In this document: in pieces, positions 57,148-64,000 of the stretch
Layout: each line of letters begins with the position of its first letter
Position numbering within the stretch: the stretch's first letter is position 1
Source: Massilia sp. ST3
GTDB lineage: Bacteria; Pseudomonadota; Gammaproteobacteria; Burkholderiales; Burkholderiaceae_D
Assembly (NCBI RefSeq): GCF_018119405.1
Contig: NZ_JAGPWC010000007.1
Coordinates: forward strand, 1-64,000
Length of the DNA: 64,000 bases
Direction: 5' to 3'
The notes under the pieces: generated by a model
Database searches by the model: none
Seen by the model: only the letters and a program-made list of their open reading frames with translations
Told to the model about the DNA's origin: nothing
Program-made: the position numbers and the translations under genes

Positions 57148-57968
57148 GCGAAACCGGCGCGGCCTTCCATCGCTACGTGGTCCTTGCACAGGGCCGCGAA
57201 TTCTCCTTCGGCGCTACCCGCAATCAGCACCAGCTCTTCCCCAAGCGCTACGGGGGTGCGGAAGCGGCACCAGACCGTTTCCACGGTCCGCCCCGATGCC
57301 TGCTGCAGCAAGGCGCAGGCTTTCGCCATGCTGTGCGCGCCGTGGATGATGGGCGCGCGCATGCCCATCAGGCGCGCCGACCACGGCCACAAATGGATCG
57401 GATTCCAGTCGCCCGACAGCGCCGCATAGCGCCGGCCCGCGTCCATGGCAAGCGTCCAGCGGCCCAGGGGCTGCCCGGACGGTGCCTCGCCCGCCGGTGA
57501 CTTGCCTTCGGTTTTCCTGCCCCGCTTGACCAGGTAATTGCTGCTGCACGCGAACGCGAGCCGTTCGCCATCGAAGGCGCGCGTCTCGAGCAGGCAGTGA
57601 ATCGCGCCATTGGCCGCGGGCGGCTGCATGCGCACCTCCGTGCTGATCGCCAGCGGCCGCGCCGGATCGATGGGTCCGTGCATGGAAAGCGTATTCTCGA
57701 CGTGGATCAGCCCCGGAATCTTGAATAGCGTCGGACGGTCCAGCATCGTGGCCAGCTGGGCGCGCTGCGCCAGCAGGTAGAGGAAGGGCAGGGGCACGGC
57801 GTCGCCCGCGAACCCGAAGGCCGCGTTGTAGCGCCGCACATGGGCCTGGTCGATATGGGGAAGGATGTAGATGGCGCCGATGTCAGCGCCGGCGTGGCGA
57901 GAGGGACGCTTGAACAGCGCGCGCAAGAGCATGCGCGGGCCAAAGGGAGGAAGGAGCGGATGAGTCAT
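57144..57968 (-). CDS. MaoC-like (R)-specific enoyl-CoA hydratase/dehydratase
   Basis: A 274-residue double hot-dog protein. The hydratase-2 motif YAALSGDWNPIHLWPWSARL lies near 187-206, with catalytic Asp and His, followed by APIIHGAHSMAKACALL. The N-terminal half (YNAAFGFAGDAVPLPFLYLL) is the substrate-binding hot dog. It probably hydrates medium-chain enoyl-CoA. Context gives no pathway, although (R)-hydratases can feed polyhydroxyalkanoate synthesis. It is monocistronic, ending against the PEP-CTERM gene. Confidence 0.88.
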   Translation of the reverse strand: MTHPLLPPFGPRMLLRALFKRPSRHAGADIGAIYILPHIDQAHVRRYNAAFGFAGDAVPLPFLYLLAQRAQLATMLDRPTLFKIPGLIHVENTLSMHGPIDPARPLAISTEVRMQPPAANGAIHCLLETRAFDGERLAFACSSNYLVKRGRKTEGKSPAGEAPSGQPLGRWTLAMDAGRRYAALSGDWNPIHLWPWSARLMGMRAPIIHGAHSMAKACALLQQASGRTVETVWCRFRTPVALGEELVLIAGSAEGEFAALCKDHVAMEGRAGFA

Positions 57969-58004
57969 CCGGCCAGGATACCCGACCCGCTCCCGTCAGG
58001 CTAT

Positions 58005-60587
58005 TCACGCCGCCTGCTTGGCCTCGCCGATGCGCTTGGCGATGTGGGCCAGGGCTTCGTCAACCTGGTCGATCAGGATCAGGCACAAATCGCCCGCCTC
58101 CAGGCGCGACAGCGCGCGGTCGATGGCGACGAACTCGCCGTTGATTTCCTCGACGTGGGTGGTGCGGGTGGCGCCATCCAGGCCCTTGCGCAGCAGCGCG
58201 AGCACTTCGCCATCGGCGCGGCCGCGCTGGCACTGGTCCTGGTAGAGCAGCACGTCGTCGAACACCTTGCCCAGGATCTCGGTCTGCTGCGAGATGTCCT
58301 GGTCGCGGCGGTCGCCGGCGCCGCTGATCACCACCGAGCGGCGCTTGGCCGGCATGCCTTGCACGGCGGTGCTCAGCGCGGCGATCGCATCCGGGTTGTG
58401 GCCGTAGTCGGCGATCACGGTCGCGCCCTTGTACTCGAACACGTTGAAGCGGCCGGGCGCGTTGTCGCTCTCGCCCACGAAGGTCTTGAGGCCGCCGCGG
58501 ATCGATTCCCACGAGGTGCCCACCGCCCAGGCGGCGGCCACCGAGGCCATCACGTTCTCGACCTGGAAGCCGACCGCGCCGTTGCGGGTGATCGGCACCT
58601 CGCTCAGCGCGATGCGTTCCTGCTGCTTGCCCTGGGCGCAGACCAGGTGGCCGTCCTCGACGAAGACGACGCGGCGGCCCTGGGCGCGGTGCATCGACAT
58701 GATCGGGTTGCCGATGTCCTGGGCGAAGAAGGTGATGTCGCCGCGGGTGACTTCGGCCATCGCCGCCACCACCGGGTCGGCGGCGTTCAGCACCGCCATG
58801 CCCTTGTCGGCCACGTTCTGCACGATCACGCGCTTGAGGACCGCCAGGTCCTCGAGCGTGGTGATGTAGTTCAGGCCCAGGTGGTCGCCTGCGCCGATGT
58901 TGGTCACCACCGCCACCTGGCAGCGGTCGAAAGCCAGGCCTTCGCGCAGCAGGCCGCCGCGCGCGGTCTCGAACACGGCCGCGTCCACGTCCGGGTGCAG
59001 CAGCACGTTGCGCGCGCTGCGCGGGCCGCTGCAGTCGCCGCTGTCGATGCGGCGGCCTTCGATGTAGACGCCGTCGGTGTTGGTCATGCCAGTGCGCAGG
59101 CCCGATGCGGTCAGCAAGTGGGCGATCAGGCGCACGGTGGTGGTCTTGCCGTTGGTGCCGGTCACGGCCACTACCGGGATGCGGCCGTCGTCGCCAGGGG
59201 CGTACAGGGTGTCCATGATGGCTTCGCCGATCGGGCGGCTCTTGCCGAACGAAGGCGACAAGTGCATGCGCAGGCCGGGGGCGGCGTTGACTTCGACGAT
59301 GCCGCCGTGCAGTTCCTCGATGGGTTTGAGCACGCTGTCGCACACCAGGTCGACGCCGCAGATGTCCAGGCCCACCATGTGGGCGGCGGCGATGGCGCGC
59401 GCCGCGACTTCCGGATGCACGTCGTCGGTGACGTCGGTGGCCGAGCCGCCGGTCGACAGGTTGGCGTTGTTGCGCAGGACCACGCGCTGTCCTTCGGCCG
59501 GCACCGAGTCGGCGTCCAGGCCCTGTTTGCTCAGGGTGGCCAGGGCGATGTCGTCGAAGCGGATCTTGGTCAGCGAGGTGGCATGGCCGTCGCCGCGGCG
59601 CGGGTCGCGGTTGACCTGCTCCACCAGCTGGCGCACGGTCTGCTTGCCGTCGCCCACCACCTGCGGCGGGTCGCGGCGGGCGGCGGCCACCAGCTTGTCG
59701 CCGATGACGAGCAGGCGGTAGTCGTGGCCCGGCAGGTAGCGTTCGACCATGATGTCATCGCGGAATTCGGAAGCCGCGTGGAAGCCGGCCGTCAGCTGTT
59801 CCTTGGTGGTGACGTTGACGGTCACGCCCTTGCCCTGGTTGCCGTCCTTCGGCTTGATCACGACCGGCAGGCCGATTTCCTGTGCGGCGGCCCAGGCGTC
59901 TTCGGGATCGAGCACGGTGCGGCCGTGCGGCACCGGCACGCCGGCGGCGTCCAGCAGCTTCTTGCTCAGTTCCTTGTCCTGCGCGATCGATTCGGCGATG
60001 GCGCCGGTGGCATCGATCTCGGCGGCCTGGATGCGGCGCTGGCGGCTGCCCCAGCCGAACATGACCAGGCTGCCTTCGGTCAGGCGGCGGAAGGGGATGT
60101 TGCGGGCGACCGCGGCCTGCACGATGGCGCCGGTCGACGGGCCAAGGCGCACGTCCTCGTCCAGTTCGCGCAGGCGCGCCAGGGCGCCGGCCAGGTCGAA
60201 GGGCTGGTCGGCGGCGGTGGCCTTGATCAGTTCCTGGGCCAGCTCCAGCGCCAGGCGGCCGACCTCTTCCTCGCTGTACTCGACCACCACCTGGTAGATG
60301 CCGCGTTCCAGGGTGGCGGTGGTGCGGCTGAAGGTCACCGGGCAGCCGGCTTCGGCCTGCAGGGCCAGGGCCGCGTGTTCGAGCACCTGCGCCATGGGGA
60401 CGGTGTCGTCGTGGCCCATCGGCTGCAGCTGGCCGATGCGGGGGAAGCGCGCGCGCAGGCGCTGTTCGAAGCCGGACAGGGCGCCGATCGATTCCTCACT
60501 AGGGGTGCACGAGACGATCGCCTCGACCGAAGTGTGGTGGCTCCAGAGATTGGGGCCACGCAGGGCCCGTACGCGTGATACTTCCAT
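58005..60587 (-). CDS. cphA: Cyanophycin synthetase CphA1
   Basis: Non-ribosomal synthesis of cyanophycin (poly-Asp with Arg side chains) from Asp, Arg and ATP. It has 860 residues, the usual length. An N-terminal domain is followed by an ATP-grasp domain (about 215-470: LPVVIKPKDGNQGKGVTVNV, IVEVNAAPGLRMHL). A Mur-ligase-like domain has an intact P-loop VTGTNGKTTTVRL at about 475 and NPDAIAALSTAV near the C terminus. Both catalytic sites look functional. AAAGGA precedes the ATG. It lies 84 bases after the second cphA-like gene on the same strand, so one operon is likely. Confidence 0.95.
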   Translation of the reverse strand: MEVSRVRALRGPNLWSHHTSVEAIVSCTPSEESIGALSGFEQRLRARFPRIGQLQPMGHDDTVPMAQVLEHAALALQAEAGCPVTFSRTTATLERGIYQVVVEYSEEEVGRLALELAQELIKATAADQPFDLAGALARLRELDEDVRLGPSTGAIVQAAVARNIPFRRLTEGSLVMFGWGSRQRRIQAAEIDATGAIAESIAQDKELSKKLLDAAGVPVPHGRTVLDPEDAWAAAQEIGLPVVIKPKDGNQGKGVTVNVTTKEQLTAGFHAASEFRDDIMVERYLPGHDYRLLVIGDKLVAAARRDPPQVVGDGKQTVRQLVEQVNRDPRRGDGHATSLTKIRFDDIALATLSKQGLDADSVPAEGQRVVLRNNANLSTGGSATDVTDDVHPEVAARAIAAAHMVGLDICGVDLVCDSVLKPIEELHGGIVEVNAAPGLRMHLSPSFGKSRPIGEAIMDTLYAPGDDGRIPVVAVTGTNGKTTTVRLIAHLLTASGLRTGMTNTDGVYIEGRRIDSGDCSGPRSARNVLLHPDVDAAVFETARGGLLREGLAFDRCQVAVVTNIGAGDHLGLNYITTLEDLAVLKRVIVQNVADKGMAVLNAADPVVAAMAEVTRGDITFFAQDIGNPIMSMHRAQGRRVVFVEDGHLVCAQGKQQERIALSEVPITRNGAVGFQVENVMASVAAAWAVGTSWESIRGGLKTFVGESDNAPGRFNVFEYKGATVIADYGHNPDAIAALSTAVQGMPAKRRSVVISGAGDRRDQDISQQTEILGKVFDDVLLYQDQCQRGRADGEVLALLRKGLDGATRTTHVEEINGEFVAIDRALSRLEAGDLCLILIDQVDEALAHIAKRIGEAKQAA

Positions 60588-60671
60588 AAACCGTCAGTCC
60601 TTTCGCGGGCCGCCCCGGCCGGGGCCAAGGCGGACACCAGGGCCCGGCGCCTGCCGGGCCGTTTGCATAGA

Positions 60672-62846
60672 TTAGTTGTTTGCTTTCTTCGGGGTCGCGT
60701 CGAAGGCGCGCAGGCCGCCGCAGATCAGGTCCGAGGGCACGCCCAGGGCCCAGGCGGCAGCCACCGCCGCCAGCACGCTTTCCGGGTGCTTGACGGTCGA
60801 CGGCTTCATCTTCGCCAGTTCCAGCAGCGGCGTTTCCTGCGCGCCGTCGGCCAGCACGATGCGGCCGTCGCGCGCGAACACCACGCGTTCACCCTTGGCG
60901 CGGTGCTCGGCCATGACCGTGTTGTGCTCGTCGAGCGCGTAGAAGATCACGCGGCCGTCGCTCAGTTCGGCCAGGGCCGCCACCGCCTCGTTGGCGGCGT
61001 TCAGCACGGCCGCGCCTTCTGGCAGGATCACGTCGACCTGGCTGCGGATCACGTTGCGGAAGGCTTCGTCGTCGCGGATGTGGAACTCGGCCACGTCGGC
61101 CAGGCCTTCCATGTCGGTCACCACGCCCACGGTGCAGCGGTCGTAGGGCAGGCCCTCGGCCAGGATCGAGCGCGCGTTCGATTCGAACACGGCGGTCTGC
61201 ACGGTGCGATTGATCAGCAGGCGCTGGCCGGCGTCGAAACCGGTGGAATCGCGATTCGAGACTTCGCGCGCATCCAGGTACAGGCCTTCGCCGTTGGCCA
61301 CGCCCACGTGCTTGCCGGTGATGTGGACCAGGCAGCCGACCAGGCGCGCGATCAGGCTGGTGCCCAGGGTGCCGGTCACGCCCACGACCGGGATGCGGCC
61401 GTTCTCGTTCGGGCCGAACAGGTGGTCGACGATGGCCGCGCCCACGTTGCGCGGCTCGCCGCTGGCGGGCTTGATGTGGGCCAGCAGGCCCGGGCTGGAA
61501 TTGACTTCGATGATGGCGCCGCGCTGCTCGCCGAGCGGACGCGAGATGTCTTCGCAGACCAGGTCGATGCCGGCGATGTCCAGGCCCACGATGCGCGCGG
61601 CCAGCGCGGCGGCATGCGCCACTTCAGGGTGGACCAGGTCGGTGACGTCGTCGGCGACGTTGCCGTTCAGCTGGATCAGCACTTTCTGGCCGGCCTGGGG
61701 CACCGAGTCGGGAACGAAGCCCTGGCGCTTCAGTTCGAGCAGGATTTCGCTGTCGGCCGGATTGACCCGGCCCAGCGGATGTTCCTCGCTCTCGCCGCGG
61801 CGCGGGTCGGTGTTGATCTGGGTGTTGCACAGTTCGGTGACGTTCAGCTTGCCGTCGCCCGTGACCCACAGCGACTCTCCTTTGGCGGCGGCGACCACCT
61901 TGCGGCCGACCACCAGCAGGCGGTGCTCGTTACCCGGGATGAAGCGTTCGACCAGCACCGACTTGCTGTCGCCTTCGATGGCGGCGATCTCGTAGGCGGC
62001 CTTCACGTCCGCCTCGGTCATCAGGTTGAGCGACACGCCGCGGCCGTGATTGCCGTCGATCGGCTTCACCGCCACCGGCAGGCCGATGTCCTGGGCTTCG
62101 TCCCAGGCGTCCTCGGGGCTGCGCGCGATCGAGCCTTCCGGCACCGGCACGCCGCAGGAGGCCAGCAGGGTCTTGGTCAGGTCCTTGTCGCTGGCGATGC
62201 CTTCGCCGATGGCGCTGGTGCGGTCGGTCTCGGCGGTCCAGATGCGGCGCTGGGCGGCGCCGTGGCCCAGCTGCACCAGGTTGCCCTCGGTCAGGCGGAT
62301 CGACGGGATCTTGCGGTCGGTGGCGGCGTCGACGATGTGCGCGGTCGACGGGCCCAGGCAGTAGCGGTCGACCAGCTCGGTCAGGCGCGCCACAGTGGCG
62401 GGCAGGTCGAAGGGCGTGTCGTTGATCGCGGCCATGATCAGCGCGTGGCCGGCGTCGAGGGCGGCGCGGCCGACCGTTTCGTCGCGGGTGCGGAAGGCCA
62501 TCTTGTAGATGCCGTGGTCGCCGGTGGAGCGGGTCTTGCCGAAGCCGGTCTTCATGCCGGCCAGGTTTTGCAGCTCCAGCACGATGTGCTCGAGGATGTG
62601 GCCGGCCCAGGTGCCGTCCACCAGGCGCTCGATGAAACCGCCGTGCGTGCCGACGCCGCAGCGGTGCTCGACCAGGCCCGGCAGCCAGGCGGTCAGGCGT
62701 TCGGTGAAGCCGGGCAGGGTGTTCGAGGGGCATTCTTCGAGCTCGCCGATGTCGAGCCAGGCCTCGAGCACCGGGCGATACGTCCAGATGTTCGGACCGC
62801 GAAGATAGCTAACGCGGAGAAACTTGATGTCGTTCTTCTTGTTCAT
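60672..62846 (-). CDS. CphA2-like second cyanophycin synthetase with a degenerate Mur-ligase P-loop
   Basis: A 724-residue paralogue of CphA1 with the same order of domains but a C-terminal truncation of about 130 residues. The ATP-grasp domain is intact (LPVAVKPIDGNHGRGVSLNL, IIEVNSSPGLLAHI). The Mur P-loop that reads GTNGKTT in CphA1 is GTLGTSL here (about 492-498), so Lys and Asn are lost and the second ATP site is probably dead. Cyanobacterial CphA2 likewise lost C-terminal activity and joins beta-Asp-Arg dipeptides. A salvage role here is inference. It is first in the operon, upstream of cphA1. Confidence 0.92.
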   Translation of the reverse strand: MNKKNDIKFLRVSYLRGPNIWTYRPVLEAWLDIGELEECPSNTLPGFTERLTAWLPGLVEHRCGVGTHGGFIERLVDGTWAGHILEHIVLELQNLAGMKTGFGKTRSTGDHGIYKMAFRTRDETVGRAALDAGHALIMAAINDTPFDLPATVARLTELVDRYCLGPSTAHIVDAATDRKIPSIRLTEGNLVQLGHGAAQRRIWTAETDRTSAIGEGIASDKDLTKTLLASCGVPVPEGSIARSPEDAWDEAQDIGLPVAVKPIDGNHGRGVSLNLMTEADVKAAYEIAAIEGDSKSVLVERFIPGNEHRLLVVGRKVVAAAKGESLWVTGDGKLNVTELCNTQINTDPRRGESEEHPLGRVNPADSEILLELKRQGFVPDSVPQAGQKVLIQLNGNVADDVTDLVHPEVAHAAALAARIVGLDIAGIDLVCEDISRPLGEQRGAIIEVNSSPGLLAHIKPASGEPRNVGAAIVDHLFGPNENGRIPVVGVTGTLGTSLIARLVGCLVHITGKHVGVANGEGLYLDAREVSNRDSTGFDAGQRLLINRTVQTAVFESNARSILAEGLPYDRCTVGVVTDMEGLADVAEFHIRDDEAFRNVIRSQVDVILPEGAAVLNAANEAVAALAELSDGRVIFYALDEHNTVMAEHRAKGERVVFARDGRIVLADGAQETPLLELAKMKPSTVKHPESVLAAVAAAWALGVPSDLICGGLRAFDATPKKANN

Positions 62847-63142
62847 TTAACAATATCTATGTCCACGTGTCCGTTTGCTCACCTGGACGATTACCTTATC
62901 CGCGATGCCCGCCGCCAAAATCCGTTGTGCGGCGTTCATCCTGTATACTTGCCGGCCCGGAGCTTACCGTGCCGCAACATTTTCTGCCAGTATCGCCCTA
63001 TGTCATCCAAAGGTTAGCCGAGAACGTTAACCCGCTCTGTGGAGCGTTTCACGCAGCGGCGCATTGACAGTCCTTTTGTGCTTGCCGAGCCGTCTGCCTT
63101 GCTCATCCCTCCAGAACTTTTGCCTGTTACCGGGCGCAATAC
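62847..63142. promoter_or_regulatory. Divergent control region of the cyanophycin locus
   Basis: A 296-base gap between the cphA operon (minus) and the ABC transporter gene (plus). It is AT-richer than its flanks and has TGTATACTTG-like words at 62941-62950 that could be a -10 region. No operator was recognised and no gene is seen in it. Confidence 0.4.
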
Positions 63143-64000
63143 ATGACAACTCAACAACTTGTTCGTCCGTCGTCCCTGGCGGTAGCCGCCAGTTTTTTGC
63201 CTGAACGTTGGCAAAGTGACGTCGCGAAACAGCTTGCACCAGGGGAAAACGTTTTAAGCAGCGTGGAGGTTGACCTCGACGCGAAATTACGTTTCGTGAA
63301 GGGCCTGGTGGTGGTGACCAACCGCCGCCTGCTGGCCCACGCCCCGGGCGAGAGCGCCTGGCGCGACTGGCCGCTGCGCGCCGGCCTGGTGCTGCGCCAC
63401 CACGACCACGCCGGCGTCGGCCACCTGGACCTGGTGGATGAACACAGCCTGCTGGCGTCCTGGCGGTTTACCCTGGGTCAGAACCTGCAGGCGATCCGCG
63501 TGGTCGACCAGTTCACCGACCAGGTCGAGAGCGTGGCCACCGGGGTGCCGGTGCAGCCGCCCGAGCAGCATACTTGTCCAAGTTGCAAGGCGCCGCTGGA
63601 GCCGAACCAGGAAGACTGCCCGATCTGCGAAAAAGTCCTGCACACCCCGCCGTCGACCTGGACCCTGTTCCGCCTGTGGCGTTTCGCCAGGCCGTACAAA
63701 GGCCAGCTGCTTGCTGGCTTCCTGCTGATGCTCGGTTCCACCGGGGCGCACATGATCCCGCCCTACCTGACCAAGCCGCTGATGGACAACGTCCTGATTC
63801 CGTACCAGAACGGCCAGACCATCGACACCTCGCTTGTCTATCTATATATGGGCGGCCTGTTCGGCGCCGCCATGCTGGCCTGGGCCCTTGGCTGGGGCAA
63901 GACCTATGTACTGGCGCTGGCGTCGGAGCGCATCAGCGCCGACCTGCGCTCGACCACCTACGAACACCTGCTGCGTCTGTCGCTCGAGTACTTCGGCGGC
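63143..64000 (+). CDS. Cyanophycin-locus ABC transporter (membrane-ATPase fusion), 3' end outside the window
   Basis: 286 codons are visible and the frame is open at the window end. Residues 1-130 form a pleckstrin-like cytoplasmic domain (VVVTNRRLLAHAPGESAWRD). A zinc ribbon with CPSC and CPIC follows (about 146-165). An exporter-type membrane domain begins near 175 (TLFRLWRFARPYKGQLLAGF) and continues to LRLSLEYFGG, the usual start of its long cytoplasmic loop. The ATPase domain must lie beyond the window. Similar transporters sit beside cphA genes in betaproteobacteria. The substrate is unknown. It has no C39 peptidase at the N terminus, so it is not a bacteriocin exporter. Confidence 0.85.
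   Translation, partial: MTTQQLVRPSSLAVAASFLPERWQSDVAKQLAPGENVLSSVEVDLDAKLRFVKGLVVVTNRRLLAHAPGESAWRDWPLRAGLVLRHHDHAGVGHLDLVDEHSLLASWRFTLGQNLQAIRVVDQFTDQVESVATGVPVQPPEQHTCPSCKAPLEPNQEDCPICEKVLHTPPSTWTLFRLWRFARPYKGQLLAGFLLMLGSTGAHMIPPYLTKPLMDNVLIPYQNGQTIDTSLVYLYMGGLFGAAMLAWALGWGKTYVLALASERISADLRSTTYEHLLRLSLEYFGG

Noticed and set aside
63143-64000. Exporter for the bacteriocin-like peptide
   Set aside because: Double-glycine exporters start with a C39 cysteine peptidase domain. This protein starts with a PH-like domain and a zinc ribbon and belongs to the cyanophycin locus.

Overview
The window looks like chromosomal DNA of a high-GC betaproteobacterium of the Oxalobacteraceae (Massilia/Duganella/Telluria group). 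The evidence is the ordinary Burkholderiales gene orders (mnmG-rsmG-parA-parB; pyrG-kdsA-eno-ftsB; yciO-S2P-trpS-methyltransferase-dapA-bamC), paired cyanophycin synthetases, a PEP-CTERM exported protein, a long type-B PutA paired with an Lrp regulator, and two families of dispersed palindromic repeats. This placement is inference from gene content and order; no search was run.

Layout. 0.1-7.0 kb: Lrp regulator divergent from putA, then ald, MTA/SAH nucleosidase and an AAC(6')-like acetyltransferase. 7.08-8.09 kb: a non-coding block of three diverged direct repeats with ten DnaA-box-like sites, a candidate replication origin. 8.2-17.6 kb: GMC oxidoreductase, a complete branched-chain-type ABC importer (two ATPases, binding protein, two permeases), an alpha/beta hydrolase, an iron alcohol dehydrogenase and a TSUP permease. 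17.6-22.2 kb: three parS sites, mnmG, rsmG, parA and parB, an origin-proximal set. 22.3 kb: a poly-G/poly-C block that is probably an assembly join. 22.4-26.5 kb: chemoreceptor, M48 peptidase and a frameshifted DUF898 gene. 26.7-31.3 kb: pyrG-kdsA-eno-ftsB and a small antidote-like gene. 31.4-37.5 kb: dps, thioesterase, hslO, gamma-carbonic anhydrase, hydrolase, two lipoproteins and a PHP phosphoesterase. 37.6-42.0 kb: cold-shock protein, cation/proton antiporter, RHH regulator with PHB-type esterase, HtpX. 42.0-47.3 kb: yciO to bamC. 47.5-54.2 kb: Ala-rich lipoprotein, DUF7931-like protein, RoxA, SlyD-like FKBP, an unknown secreted protein and mutS. 54.3-56.2 kb: an AT-richer island. 56.5-58.0 kb: PEP-CTERM protein and MaoC-like hydratase. 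58.0-64.0 kb: cphA, a second cphA-like gene and, divergently, the start of an ABC transporter, forming a cyanophycin storage locus.

The most unusual part is the island at 54.26-56.21 kb. It holds a 52-codon gene with a textbook double-glycine bacteriocin leader, followed on the same strand by a rhomboid intramembrane protease. The pair is bracketed by inverted copies of a short MITE-like element (one intact with perfect 17-bp terminal repeats, one truncated). I know of no described system that pairs these parts.

The runs of G or C at 1-85, 22281-22355 and 32172-32182 each sit beside a dispersed repeat. They should be treated as possible assembly artefacts, so linkage across 22.3 kb in particular is not proven by this sequence.
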